This document shows, piece after piece, positions 22,749 through 34,570 of a stretch of 61,777 bases of DNA. The position numbers and the translations under genes were made by a program. Under the pieces are notes generated by a model that had not been told where the DNA came from, ran no database searches, and saw nothing but the letters and a program-made list of their open reading frames with translations. Source of the DNA: Silene noctiflora (taxonomy: Eukaryota; Streptophyta; Magnoliopsida; Caryophyllales; Caryophyllaceae); NCBI GenBank assembly GCA_009801015.1, contig VHZZ01002457.1:47020-108796 (forward strand). Reading direction: 5' to 3'. Every line of letters starts with the position of its first letter. Within the stretch, counting starts at the first letter, position 1.

Positions 22749-25700
22749 TCATTGCTTCTTGCTGTCTGTGTCCTCAGTCTTGGCAAATCGTCCACGAACC
22801 CTGGGCTGACTGTCAGCTAGAGCCTTCCTGCAAGCATACTGCGCCATACAAATAGGTTAAGACGAGATGGAGGTGGTCATATATGTAAAATCAATCAATT
22901 AACCATATAACTAAATGAGTGACACATTGCTTCCATGAAGTTAATGACTGGTTATTGTTTACTTGTAGTAGCATATTTGGGTAATTAATCGCCTAAAAAC
23001 AAAAAAGATTTGACCTTTCAAGAGTAGAAGTAAAAAATTAATGATGAATGTGTAGAGATTAAATTACATTAATTTTCCTGCCAAAGTTTCTCCTTGATTT
23101 CTTCTCTCTGTATCGAGAAAGTTTCTGCAGGCGATCTTCAGAGGTGCAGTTGCCAATCAACAGTTGTCGCTGGAGAGGGGAACGGATGAGACTCATATTA
23201 TTATCATTAGCGAGAGTCTGTCATAAAAACTCATAATCAATGACATAGCCCCATCTCCTGTTAAAAAATGGCCAGAAAGGTCTAAAAAGTTTTCAGTTTC
23301 TAAGCATCCACCAAAGACAGTAAATATGCAATATGATTCACCAGATATACTAATTGCGAGTTTTCAGATAATTTTCCTTAGACTAAACCAAGTTGCCTCA
23401 AGCAATCAAACGAGAAATTAACAGAATAGTCTAATATTAAATATTTCTTGGCAAGATAGCAGGGAAATAAATACGGAGTAATTTTTTTTAGCATTTAGCA
23501 TTGCAACACTTCTACGGAGTATATCTAACCTTTATGTCTCCTTCACTGAATGCTCTTCTCATCCCATATGCAGCATCCATTTCAGGAAAATCTAAAAAAT
23601 CTGGTCTCACATTAGCTCCACTTACCCATTCCATCGAGCTCAAAGACTCCGAGCTATCACTTTTCGTAAAGGGTAAATCAGGAAGCATTTCATTCTCATC
23701 AATCTGAGCTTCATTTGTCATCATAAGTGGAAACTTCATGACATCAGAAAAAGGAGTTTCTACCGATGTTTTCTCGAATAGTTCTGTCCTGCAACCATCA
23801 AAAGCATCAGAGAAAAGCTGTTCATTTTGCATGGATTCCATGTCACCGATTTTGAGCCCAGAAGGTGACAGAACATCATCCCCACACGACATCATTGCAA
23901 GTGCTGCCGTCATCACAGGATCAAGTTGCTCCATTGATTTTTCAATTATGGCCTCTGGTGCTTTAAACAGATCCCCTTCGCCTCCCAGATCATAATCTGA
24001 GATGGCAGAAGTTGTAATGATGCTCTCCTGAAATACGTAAAACAAGGGAGAAAGAAATAAGTTTGATACTAGATCCAAGATACAAGATTCGAGACTGAGA
24101 ATCTACAATGAAAATGATAATAATTCTCATTTAATTTTTATCTTTCAATATAGAATCAATAAGTGGTACATAACTACATATGTCAACTAACCACCGATTG
24201 AATCATTGAGTGGTGTTATTAATGATCAAGGCCCCGTTATAACGAAGGGAAAACAAATGAATAAATACATAACTGATATTCCAAAAATAAATCATCATTA
24301 TGACTTGACATATGACAGACTCAACATTTCATGGTACAAAGATTATCACTTCAGGCAGATCGCCAGAACACAGTACCGCATAATTCAGCATTCTTTACGA
24401 AAGGTACTTTGGTCGCAAATCTGCACTTGTATGAGTATTCCTACAATGGTTTCTTATCTTACATCATGGAACTATATATCCAAATTTTCGGTAAACAAAC
24501 GCTGAACTGCAGTTTCCAGCACAGATAATAAAACAATGGCTATATATAATGTCTCATGTGTAAGACGGTGTAATCTTATTATTTGTGATATACACATCTA
24601 TGCGGGTAATGAACATGCTGTTCGTCTGAGTAACAAGTAAGACCAGAGTTCCAAACAGCTCATCAATCCTTGCTCATCTTAAATTAAAGTCCAAAGAAGG
24701 ACCAAAGATGAGGATCTGAGGATAACTATGTCGTTCGATCATTTCTATTAACTGCAGCAAAGGCAAGGAGACTTCATCAAATACGTCTCCTACTTGCTCA
24801 ACTTTACAACATAAACATCAACAAGGCAAAGAGCTTTCTACTTTAGGTTCCCCTTTGTCGAAAGCTTTCCAAATTCAAAGAATTCACATCTTTGAGAGCT
24901 TACCATTACAAATATTCCGACTCAATAGGATTGAGACAGGTAATGCTATAAATTACAAGTCCACAAAACATTAACAGAGATTAGATGTCTTACCCGAAAC
25001 CCCAACCGCCTTTAAACCAAGTACAAAGATCAACTTCAACCTTTTAAAAAAGGCTTACTTTGCTTATAACTCAACTTTTCCCAAATTTGGCTATAACACA
25101 AAATTAGAACCCCATGCAAATGCTAAAGAAATCACCTTCAAAGTTTATTTTTGACTATTGTCTTTGAATTAGTGGAGTGGAAAAGAAACTCTATACAAAA
25201 CCCTTTAATGGAAAAAAGAATAAAGCATACATTAGTTGTGACTATGAAATCACTATCTTCCTAGATCCTTCAAAGGTTAAAACATCCATAAACCCTCAAA
25301 ATACTTACCCTTCTAAAAATTACCCCCAAAAAAATTGTGTTTTTTTTTTGCATTAATCTATCATCAAATCAAATTTATCAAATCATCCAACCCCCCTTAC
25401 CTCCACAATCTGCGGGAGCCATTGAGACACTAGGGTAATGTTGTTGTTGTTATTGTTGGTTGCAGGAGTATACTCCTTCTGTCTCAATCATTTGTTTACC
25501 TTGATCAAAACCGTTCACAAAAGAATAAAAAAGGTAAACAAATGCATGAGACGGAGTGAGTACGATTTATAAAATATCTATGATTTGCTCAATCAAGTCA
25601 ATTGTTGGAACTTATTAATACAAAAAATGCAGGTCAAAACAAAATCAAATTAAGCAAATTTGCTGAAAATTAAGCAAAAACAAAGTTGAAGTTGAGCAAA

Positions 25701-26007
25701 ATCCATACTAACCACATAAAGATCCAACCTTTTACTCTAAACAGCATAAAATTAATTGAATTCAAACATACCCACATGCTCATTTCATCATCAAATTTCA
25801 AAAAGATTAAAACTTTAATCAACTCACACTAAAACAGAATCTGGGTACAAAAATTAAGAGCAAAAAGATTGAAATTTTGAAGAGAAAGGAGGATTTAGCT
25901 ACCATTGATGAGCAGGGTTTCTGAGGGTAACAAAGCTCCTCAAATGACTGAACTTCTTGAGAAAAATTCTGAAAATATGGGAACATTAATCCTGTTTCTG
26001 CATACAT
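22749..26007 (-). CDS. CCT-domain protein (CMF-type transcriptional regulator)
   Basis: Four exons, 26007-25903, 24027-23530, 23169-23068 and 22838-22749, join in phase 0 to 264 residues. The start is the ATG of MYAETGLMFPYFQNF; the frame upstream has no earlier ATG. The middle is acidic and Ser-rich (for example GGEGDLFKAPEAIIEKSM). The C-terminus is a CCT motif at about 211-255, with RYREKKSRRNFGRKIN joined across an intron to YACRKALADSQPRVRGRFAK, the form found in CONSTANS-like and CMF proteins. No B-box zinc fingers are present, so it belongs to the CCT-only group. CCT motifs mediate nuclear import and NF-Y/DNA binding in the family, often in light or flowering control. Its specific role is unknown. 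The first intron is ~1.9 kb and contains a MITE. Confidence 0.88.
25473..25560. mobile_element. ~90-bp Stowaway-like MITE inside the first CCT intron
   Basis: CTCCTTCTGTCTCAATCATT at the left pairs with AATGCATGAGACGGAGTGAG at the right, with TA on both sides. An internal TTGTTTACC/GGTAAACAA pair extends the inverted arms. The same very short family occurs at 32373, 37361 and 50246. Confidence 0.75.
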
Positions 26008-26175
26008 TTTTGGGAAATAATCTGAAAATAACAATTAAAACTTGGTGAAATTATGAGAGATATGGTGATAAAATGAGTGGCAAGATGGTGGCTAGTACAT
26101 ATAATGAAGAAGTGTTGGAAAGAGTATCTGAAAGGGAATGGTTCCTTGGTTTAGAGTTGTAGAGGGGTGATGAGA

Positions 26176-26182
26176 ATTTATA
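26176..26182 (-). promoter_or_regulatory. Likely TATA box of the CCT gene
   Basis: The minus strand reads CTATAAATTC here, about 170 bases upstream of the start codon. This would place transcription start near 26145 with a 5' leader of roughly 140 bases. Position and sequence fit, but there is no transcript evidence. Confidence 0.5.
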
Positions 26183-27874
26183 GTAAACAATAAAATGTGA
26201 GTGGAGGTACATTAAAATATCAATGAAAAAGATTGAACATTTTGGTGATCAATTATATGTAGAGGACACACTAAAGACAAAAGCCAATAAAAGGACATCA
26301 TCATTCATCACCAATTTGTAAACTTTTTGATTAAATGAATGAGAATTGTTTATATAGTTTGGTTATTTTATAAGTTGATGTTTATATTTTTCTAAAATAG
26401 ATTGTTCATCGTCGATAACAAATAATCATATCTGTGCTACATAAATGAATAATGTTATAAAAAGGTAAGCAAATGGATAAGAACGTGGTTCATTTTCAAA
26501 TGATAGATATTGATTCCCTGACTACACAATAAAGTGTCGAAGTGCGCAACTAGTCAACCACTCGTGCCTCATCCACTTAAGTCGGGGTATAGAGCACTAG
26601 CAATAGGAAGTTTGTCAAGGGTTTGTAAGATGACATGTCTTTTATTTTTGAAGTTTGTCTACAAACCTCTGTTGTTAAAGATAGGTGTTGAGGTTTGTAG
26701 TTAAGAAAGGTTATTATGTGCTATACCGGTTTGTGGAGAGAAGTAAGAGACATGGTGAGTCCCTTGTATAAACCTAAAGAAACTTATTTATTGTTGGTAA
26801 GAGGTTTGTTATAAAAAGGTTTGTGTTTTTGATAATTTGGCATATGACAAACTTCAAAATAGGTTCATCTATTGTGAATGAACTTAAAGTATTAAAACAT
26901 CAAATATTAGTAGTGTGCACCTTCAAACATTGTTTTCACTATCATGATCTCTATTTTATCACTCTAATGTTTCATGATAACTGAAGACATTATTCAGGTG
27001 GGATATCTTATTAAAAAAGTCCATCAATAAGCTTAAATGACTAGTGATTAACAATATTACTTAGAGCACTTTATTTCCTGGAAATTCGTGATAAGAACTT
27101 CGCACTTAAGCGTGTTTGTTGGAAAATAATCTTAAGATGGGTGACCTCATAGAAAGGTTCACAAGTGACTCATTTTACTATCTTTAATTATGTTAATTTT
27201 TTTCTTAGATCACCACTTTAAAATCTTAGAACTTTTGACAAAACTCTCACCCTATGATTTGAGTAATTCTCTAACGATCTTAGATATATATTTGATTGAT
27301 CAAATTGTTAACCACATTATCATACATGGGTGTTGTTTGGTTGTCGTTATACAAAGAGGTGAATTGAAAATTCTCATAAATTGAAAAATAAGGGTTGATT
27401 TTGTTTGCTCAAAATCAAGTGATTTAGTTTTTCTCATTCATTCCCGAATAAATGAGCGAATTTATTTACCCGGTGAAACTTACACATGAATTCAATTCTC
27501 GCATGTTAATCAAACAAAATTAGGCAATTCATATAAATTGTCTAATGCATGTGTTTATGGGAATTTGATCATCCAATGTCAGCCAAGCTATTCCTTAAAG
27601 TTTAAAAAGGTAGTAATATCATTAGAAAAAGCAAAAAAAAAAAAAAAGTTGTCACAAATTTACTAATGATGATTCCACCTAATCACTTATATCGACAATA
27701 ACCTTTTGCTAATGAATTCGGCTCTATTGTCAAAATATAGTATGTTTATTAACACAAATCTTTAGATTTTTTGTAAGCAGATAACAAATCTATAGTTACA
27801 TCATTTGACATTGAAATTTGATGCCTAAAATATTGTATGAACATCAAATTTCAAAGTCAATCACCTAATCAAAC
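26183..27874. other. Gene-free interval upstream of the CCT gene
   Basis: AT-rich DNA. Between about 26590 and 26885 the motif GGTTTGT/AGTTTGTC recurs several times, with AATAGGAAGTTTGTC on one side and GACAAACTTCAAAATAGG on the other, which suggests an old inverted-repeat element that I could not delimit. Nothing else was recognised. Confidence 0.35.
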
Positions 27875-28059
27875 GAGTTTGGTGTGGTGGTTGTTCGTCT
27901 CATCCCTTAATCATGAGGTCAGAGGTTTTGATCTCTACCCATAGGAATGAAGCAAATTCTTTAGCCAACTGTTTACCCTTTCATGACAGCACCTACAGGT
28001 TACAGCAAGGGGATTATACACTGTTATCGATGATGGACACCCCGGTTTATAAAAAAAAC
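27875..28059 (+). mobile_element. tRNA-derived SINE
   Basis: The 5' part resembles a tRNA-type Pol III promoter: an A-box-like TGGTGTGGTGG at about 27880 and a B-box-like GGTTTTGATCT at 27924-27934, 44 bases apart. The unit ends in a short run of eight A residues (28051-28058). Size (~185 bp) and layout fit plant SINEs. No clear target duplication was found, so the 5' boundary is approximate. Confidence 0.55.
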
Positions 28060-28254
28060 ATATTACATTGCGCATAATTTTTTTAACACTACTACGATTT
28101 TATGAAACAAGTCAATTGACATCAAAGATATATATACTTCTAGTAAATAAATAGCACGTGAAAGACAATCAATCTATCAACCAATTGGTGACATATAATC
28201 TTCACAATAAACCATTTTCATCTCTAGTTTTTATCCTAATTTAATGTTGTGGTT

Positions 28255-28412
28255 ACCATAATTTATAATCTTCTCTATTTCCTTTTTTGGGATGATTTGT
28301 GTGGCTCAAATACAATGACATGTGCGGGTAGTGTGTTTTGTGTGGTCCAAATTCACTTTCTTATTTCTTGTGCAGAAAAGAAAGGGAAAAAAATATAAAA
28401 TAGGAGGGAATA
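28255..28412. mobile_element. Degraded Stowaway-like MITE
   Basis: It contains the family signature GTGTGGTCCAAATTCACTTT and a right end AATAGGAGGGAATAG. The left end has decayed. It is closely related to the truncated copy at 61624. Confidence 0.55.
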
Positions 28413-28610
28413 GTATCAATGTTGATAGGATCGTTGTAATGTTGTCATCTTACCCCATTTGACAGGGTACACCTGACCACCAAAGAGTAGTCCAAATTCA
28501 TATGTAATTTGAGACACAATGGTCCAATTACTCTAATTTTTCTTTGGTAAAAGAAAAAAAATTAGGTTAAAAGATAAGCTTTATTACCCACTTCAAAGTT
28601 AGGGTAGATC

Positions 28611-29175
28611 CAATGGCGAAGCTACGCCTGGGCTGCGCGGGCCATGGCCCGGGGTGAAATAAATATATGAATAAGTAATAAATGCGTTAAACAACTGCTA
28701 GTAAAATGTGAATGTCACAGTGGTCTGCACATGGATTCCCATCAATGACGTCCCTGGTTCGACTTGCCTCAACAACAAGTTTTTTTTTTTTTTTTTTTTT
28801 TACACTTTATTAACGTAATTTTTCTAGGGTCACATAATATTTTATATTTAAAAAATAAAAAATCATAATTTTATCATTGGGAATTGTTATTGTTTTTAGA
28901 AACTTTATCATTAACAGTCGTCTTCGACCCACCTTTATTATTTATTATAAAGCTATCTTATAGGAAGTTAATATAATTGAATGTATAATTCGATAATTAA
29001 ACAAAAATTAATATTAATTTTTATGTTATATATTATAATCTAAAAATTCTATGGAGTATTAGATATTGACAATGCTATCCCAATGACCTGAGATCTACAA
29101 TGAGCCGATGAATAAACATAAATCGACGAAACAAAAACCGTCCCCGGTTCTTATTTTGTCCTAGTTTCGTCCCTG
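28611..29175. mobile_element. hAT-type nonautonomous element with 8-bp target duplication
   Basis: GGTAGATC occurs at 28603-28610 and again at 29176-29183. The element between begins CAATGGCGAAGCTACG and ends, on the opposite strand, CAGGGACGAAACTAGG, i.e. CA...TG termini with imperfect inverted repeats. An 8-bp duplication is typical of hAT transposons. It includes a long T run (28782-28801) and no coding capacity. Confidence 0.75.
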
Positions 29176-30768
29176 GGTAGATCCGGTCTATTTGAGAGCT
29201 TATAGTAATATTTATAAAATTTCTACCAATGGGACTATATTTTGTTAACACATTCGAAATCGAATCCTATAACCACAAATAAAGTCAAAAGCTGAACTAT
29301 TTTTTGTTAGTATGATCTCATTACTCTTATGATAACACAATTATGATTTACGTTGATAGTACAATTTTAATATTTTCAATTACATTTCTTTCGATTACTT
29401 AAAATTGTTACTTTCTACTAAAAAATTTAGTAATTATTTTCCGTGTTATTTGTATTCATTTTACTATTAAAGTCCATCCTTTAACCATATTGCTTTCAGT
29501 TACTTACAATAAGTTACTCGGCTCCTCTATCCTAGAGTATTGTTCTGATACGACCTTTTGTAGATAAATTATATCAACGGTAACAATGTAACATTCACTT
29601 TTCCAGATATATATATTGCAATACAATCTAAAGATTTCATGTAATTCACCTATTATCTTTCATTCGATATCATCGCCCTTAGTAAGAGTAAATCACACTC
29701 GGTCTATTAATTAGATATCAAAAATGAACTATACAAGTAATGGATATAAGATAAAATACGAAAAAAGAACGGATGATAGACACTTCGTAACTAGGAATAT
29801 ACTCCGTAGTTATTAGTTAACTTAATTGATAAAGTAAACTACACCAATTACTTCTTTTTTATATATCAAAGTCAACAATCAGTGTAATTAGAATGGAGGT
29901 AGACAAGTAGTATTATAAAACTAGTAGGTCTCCCGAGAGACCGTCTCTCTAAAGCTTTTGTGTTATAAAACGGTATTGCATGATGAAAATTACGACACAA
30001 ATAACATCAAGTGTTGTCATCTACTTTATTATAAACTATAAAACCTATAAAGATTATACTATTCAATAAAAGTCTTTCTTTTGGTGAGAATTGTTTATCA
30101 GTCCCTTATTTCGGGGGTTTTCCATTTATTCATGGATTTAGTCTCATTAGTAATATAGTCAAGAGTAATTCGTTGATGGTTCTTAGCGTGTCCTTTCAAA
30201 GGGTACAAGTGATTTGTCAACGATCTTTGGAACCAGTCGGAGGTAAATTTTATCTCATAATGAATCAAACGAAGCATCCCCTCAAGAGTTACATGAAGAT
30301 AGCGATAATTAGACGAGCCGAATTGTTAGATGTTGTTTAGAGATCCCTAGTTTACAAGAAAATTATTTTTCTTTCGTTTCCATTAGATTTGTTTTCGATT
30401 ATACGTATTCTTTGTTAGTGCCGTGTGGCGTTCTATTAATGAATTGTTCTTTTCTTTAAAAAAAAAAGAAAAAGTATATACATAATAACATAACTTATCT
30501 ATTTTTTTCATCAAATAAGATAAAAGAACATTATATAGACAAGTTTGGCCTAAAAAAAATTAAAAAGGGTTGATATTGTTGGAAATAATGTGTCCTACTT
30601 GCACTTTTACTCGTGCATTTCAAACAAATACTCCCTAAAATTTGGATAAATAAGGACAATCAATTTAATTTGGATGAAGTATATAAATATATATAACTCC
30701 CTAAAATTGGTCACTTTTTTGCCTAATCTATCATGGAGTATCTTGTAACTTAGGTCCAATGGATCATT
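29176..30768. other. AT-rich interval with a LINE-like 3' end
   Basis: No gene was seen. A GGTCTC/GAGACC palindrome occurs at about 29938-29953. Around 30435-30463 is a CTATTAATGAATTGTTC... segment leading into an A-rich run, similar to the 3' end of the poly(A)-tailed insertion at 39419-40015. I infer a 5'-truncated LINE remnant in roughly 30070-30470, but its start is not defined. Confidence 0.35.
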
Positions 30769-30778
30769 TAACTGTAAT

Positions 30779-31020
30779 TAGAGGTGACATCGGGCTGGGC
30801 TCGGACTGGCCAGGGGGCGGATCGAGCTTTTATGGTCAGACCAGGGGGGGTGCGGGCTTGGCCGGGCTGGGATTGTGTCTGGCCCGGGCCAGGGGGGAGG
30901 CCGGGCAGGGGGCGGGCTGAAGCCGGGCGCAGGGGCCTCTGGTCGGGGCGGGGCGGACTGTTTATTAGGGGGCTAAACCTGGCGGGCCGGGTCGGGTCAG
31001 TCCGTGCTGATGGCTGTCTC
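30779..31020. mobile_element. GC-rich terminal-inverted-repeat element with 10-bp target duplication
   Basis: This block is far richer in G and C than its AT-rich surroundings and consists of GGGCTGGGCTCGG/GGCCGGGC-type repeats. TAACTGTAAT lies immediately before (30769-30778) and after (31021-31030). The ends, TAGAGGTGACATCGGGC and, on the opposite strand, GAGACAGCCATCAGC, are imperfectly inverted and continue to CGGACTGGCC/CGGACTGACC. A long frame on the plus strand is a by-product of the GC content. I infer a nonautonomous DNA transposon, Mutator-like by duplication length. Confidence 0.6.
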
Positions 31021-31030
31021 TAACTGTAAT

Positions 31031-32372
31031 GGGCTTTACCGGTCACATTCAACCCATTTTCATAAATAAGAAAACCGACTAATGAAAGTCCAAATCCAAC
31101 ATATCTCAGTTAATTATTTACCTTTTTATTTTGGGAATGTGTTTGATGGACAATTTGAGTTAAACTTAACTGAGTTGAATTGAGTTGTGCTGAAATAAAC
31201 TAACGTAAACTAAACTGAGCTCAGAGGTGGAGCTAAGGAAGTTAGCAGGGGCCCTCACCCTCCCAGACGGACAAGATTTTCGTAATTTTTAGTTAAATTT
31301 TCTAAAAAATTTCAAGTGTACCTTATATAATTACTCATTCGCCGCCTTAAGTTCAAATCCTGGCTCCATCACTAATGTCCGAGTTAAATAAGAATTGAAA
31401 TTGCTAAATAAAAATTGAATTAAGCTGAAAAAATAAGAAACCAAAGCACTATTAACATCACTCATCAATTTCACCAAATAAGCATGATGTTGTTTTGGGC
31501 TAAGGCCACAAATCACAAATTAATTAGCACAATTATGGACTTAATATATGGTGGGCTAGGGATTAAAAATCTTAGCCTAGAGTATGCGCCTCACGTGACA
31601 AACGGGTGACTAGCCAACTACTTGATGTATGTAGACAACTATGTGAATTTCTCTACAAACATTTGGACAACCGTTATCTTGTTTCAGACGGGCTATTTTG
31701 ATCTGAAATAATAAAATAAGGCTTTGTAATCATTTTACAGTGAAATATAACCTATTATCGAAAAGCAAGTTATCATAAGCGATATTACTGATTGTACTAC
31801 TGTAGTTACATTTAACCATAAAACCTTTCGGTCCACATTAATTTATTGTTAAGTCATAATTAATTATATAAGAACTTGTTTATTATGTTATCAATGGTAG
31901 TGCCTAGTTCATAAGCACGACCCTACTATGGCCTACTTTATATGCTCATGTACAATTTGGGAAAGAATAATGTGAATAAAGTTCTAATCTACTCATAAAA
32001 GTGTTATATTTAAGTGTTTGATATTGAGAAAAGGGAAAAATAATAAGGTGTTGTGTTTGGCCAAATTTTAAAAGTGTTTTTCTAATTGAAAAAATAATAA
32101 CTAGGTCAAACACTATAAATTGGGGATATATAAAACTCCTTTTGAAAAGTTAAAAACTAATTATTAACCTCAAAAAGTTACTTCTTATTCTACTTTTCAC
32201 AAAAACACCAAAAACCCAACTATTTTGCGCCTTTTTTATTTTATTTTATTTACCTTAGCAAACCATTTTCCCCATATATGTTTTATTATCGTGTGCTCCA
32301 TTTTTTGTCTTCTCTCAATTCTTTGCTTATCTCACATACACCTTGCTATAATCTTACTTCTATGATCTAATA
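31031..32372. other. Gene-free interval containing a hAT-like fragment
   Basis: At about 31222-31377 a short segment starts CAGAGGTGGAGCTAAGG and ends near CCTGGCTCCATCACTAATG, resembling the element at 38823-38995; its target duplication is not clear. The remainder is AT-rich DNA in which I recognise nothing. Confidence 0.35.
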
Positions 32373-32460
32373 CTCCCTCCGTCTCAATGATTTGTTTACC
32401 GTTAATTAAAATATCCGACAAAGAATATAACAGGTAAACAAATGGATGAAACAGAGGGAA
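32373..32460. mobile_element. ~90-bp Stowaway-like MITE
   Basis: Starts CTCCCTCCGTCTCAATGATT, has an internal TTGTTTACC/GGTAAACAA pair, ends AATGGATGAAACAGAGGGAA, and is flanked by TA on both sides. Same family as 25473, 37361 and 50246. Confidence 0.8.
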
Positions 32461-32855
32461 TAACTATTTATAATATTATGGTGAATCGGTTGATCGGTTT
32501 CTCATCAGTCATCATCCTCCACTTTCAGAAATTTTTATTTGTTATTGATTTTTAGGCATATAAAATTATAATTATTTTTGTCTAGGTTTTCTGAATATTA
32601 ATACAGTAATTTTATTAGACATTAGTTTTTATTCAAATGATGCTTCTACAATTAATAAAAAAAAGTTGGATGGAAGTAGTTAGGCCAAACATATAAATTT
32701 TATTAGAAACCGTTTTTACAAAAGCATGGCCAAGCAATCAAAGTTTTTCTAAAAAGTCGCTTGCGAATAAACTCCTTCTAAAAAGGAAAAACTCGTTTAC
32801 ATAATAAGTAAGGCCAAACATCACCTAAATTCCTATTGAAACCAATAAGTTATAC

Positions 32856-33020
32856 AAAGCGTCTTGCTTGTGCTGAAGACGGATAATGTCTCTCTCACAA
32901 TAAGGCAAGTGGGGGGAAAATGGAGCACCTAATAGATAATGTCACTTGCATATTGTGAGAGGGGCACTATCCGTCTTCAGCTTGTGACGGATAGTGTCCG
33001 TCTTCAATCAGAATTTGTGT
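32856..33020. mobile_element. Mutator-type MITE, 'AAGCGTCTTGC' family, copy 1
   Basis: AAGTTATAC is duplicated exactly at 32847-32855 and 33021-33029. The element begins AAAGCGTCTTGCTTGTGCTG and ends AATCAGAATTTGTGT, with internal GAAGACGGATA/TATCCGTCTTC arms. It shares ends and core with the copies at 38532 and 43403, and its ends with 46464. Confidence 0.8.
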
Positions 33021-33027
33021 AAGTTAT

Positions 33028-33234
33028 ACTCCCTCCTAGCCTCTATGTTGATTCCTTTTTTTTGGACACCAAAATTAAGAAAATAAATCTGTACCATACA
33101 AAAATACCCTATCCAGCATGGACTTGAATTTGGACCACACAAAACTTATCAAATAAGGAAAGGGGAACCAACACTCAGTCACTCAACTAGCACCAAAAAT
33201 GAAAGAGGAACCAACGTAAAGACTAGGATGAGTA
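33028..33234. mobile_element. Stowaway-like MITE next to the preceding element
   Basis: CTCCCTCCTAGCCTCTATGTTGATTCC at the left mirrors GGAACCAACGTAAAGACTAGGATGAG at the right, with TA flanks. The family GGACCACACAAAAC motif is present in complementary orientation. It abuts the target duplication of the Mutator-type MITE, so the two insertions are directly adjacent. Confidence 0.65.
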
Positions 33235-33615
33235 TATACTATGAAATGTTATTTGATTTCAGGTTAATTTTGGGGATTAAACTTTCTTTAAACTTATAGT
33301 TGTGGCATTGTTTATGTGATCCTAATTGTTAGAACATGCAAACGGGTCGGGTCACACCCAAACAGAGGAGAGTCGCACCACTCGATAACACAAGGGATGT
33401 TTCATCCTAAAATCAATTAAGCTAAAGGAGGAGTACTAGCCCCCTTAGTTATATAATGGTACAATCTCTCTTTCCCCAACAATGTGGAGCAACTCACATG
33501 TGGGTTTATTTTGCAACACTAGTGATACTGATAAAAATAATTGTTTATGTTGTCAATATGCTACTGTTTTGTGTTTGAGCGAGTGTGGTCTCACCCTATA
33601 AAATGGCATGGTTCT
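33235..33615. other. Intergenic DNA between MITE and Pack-MULE
   Basis: Contains a segment (about 33330-33500) with TCGGGTCACACC and CAACAATGTGGAGCAAC-like motifs of the same general kind as the insert at 7550-7745, probably LTR-derived dispersed repeat. No gene seen. Confidence 0.3.
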
Positions 33616-33624
33616 ATTTTATAA

Positions 33625-34561
33625 GGGTAATTTGATAACTTATACCTAGAATAACTCAATTTCTCAAAACTTATACCTAAGATAACTTTTGTTAAAAACT
33701 TATACCTAAAATCTTAATTTCTCCCAAACTTAATACCAAATCTCTAAATAATACTTGAAAAGACTGTTTTGCCCTTACTAATTAAACTAACCACCATTTC
33801 TCCACCATCTTAGCCACATTAACACCACAATCCACCATAGTCACCACCACAACACCCCTTTCTTCCCCGTCGGCATTATTACTACCAGCCTCATCGGCAG
33901 CGCCTAATCACTGCTCTTCTGTCGGCGAGCCCTCTAGCTCCACCCCCATTCCATCGAATACCCTATCCCCTACAAATGAAACTCAAACCCTTTTCAACGA
34001 AACTCTTGCAGTACTTCACCACTCAAATAAACCAAACCCCTTTATTTTAGGGTTTATCATCATTAATTCCGCCCCAATTCTCTACTCTACGAAGCAATCA
34101 ACAATGGCGAAAAATAGAAACAAAATGTCAAAGGATAAATCTGGTAAATCTGCCATGGACGCCTTTGAAATTACCGTCTCCGAACTACCTCAAGCTTTGG
34201 ATGTGTCAAAATCAGCAGCTAAAGTTTTGGATTCGTTAATTAGGTTAGTATGTGTATTGGTCGTATGTTAATTTTAAGATTTTAATTTGTAATGTATGAT
34301 CAATTATTACGGAGTAGGTTGTAGTTTTGTGCAATTGTTGCAATACGCGTTGTTTAGTGCGAATTTGTAAGGCGGTATTTAGGCGCTGTTGGTGGGTGGT
34401 CTAATTAGTAAGGGAAAAACTGTCCTTTCAAGTATTATTTTGAGATTTGGTATTAAGTTTGGGAGAATTCGGGATTTTAGGTATAAGTTTTTAACAAAAG
34501 TTATCTCAGGTATAAGTTTTGAAAAATTGAGTTATTCTAGGTATAAGTTATCAAATTACCC
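33625..34561. mobile_element. Pack-MULE: Mutator-like element with ~165-bp inverted repeats and captured gene sequence
   Basis: The nine bases ATTTTATAA flank the element exactly (33616-33624 and 34562-34570). The ends, GGGTAATTTGATAACTTATA and its complement, extend inward as inverted arms of roughly 165 bp: 33625 to ~33795, and ~34395 to 34561. Between them lies a C-rich, gene-like core with no transposase, carrying a 5' leader, an ATG, an open frame and a splice-donor-like junction. Long inverted arms, a 9-bp duplication and host-gene cargo define a Pack-MULE. The C-rich part before the leader (33800-34000) may be a second captured fragment. Confidence 0.8.
34104..34271 (+). pseudogene. 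Captured first exon of a host gene inside the Pack-MULE
   Basis: The ATG at 34104 follows a TAGGGTTTATCATC leader that looks like a plant 5' untranslated region. It opens 46 codons (MAKNRNKMSKDKSGKSAMDA, then EITVSELPQALDV), after which AG|GTTAGTATG resembles an intron start. Reading through, the frame stops at 34269-34271 after 55 codons. The protein is basic at the N-terminus and then polar. I do not recognise it with confidence. I infer exon 1 plus the beginning of intron 1 of a nuclear gene, carried by the transposon. Whether it is transcribed is unknown. Confidence 0.55.
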
Positions 34562-34570
34562 ATTTTATAA

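Noticed and set aside
24206..24528. Plus-strand frames inside intron 1 of the CCT gene
   Set aside because: Random open stretches in an intron, without recognised domains or supporting signals.
30784..31023. 79-residue plus-strand frame in the GC-rich block
   Set aside because: Gly/Arg/Trp-rich composition is a by-product of GGG/CCG repeats; the block is bounded by a 10-bp flanking duplication and has no protein motif.
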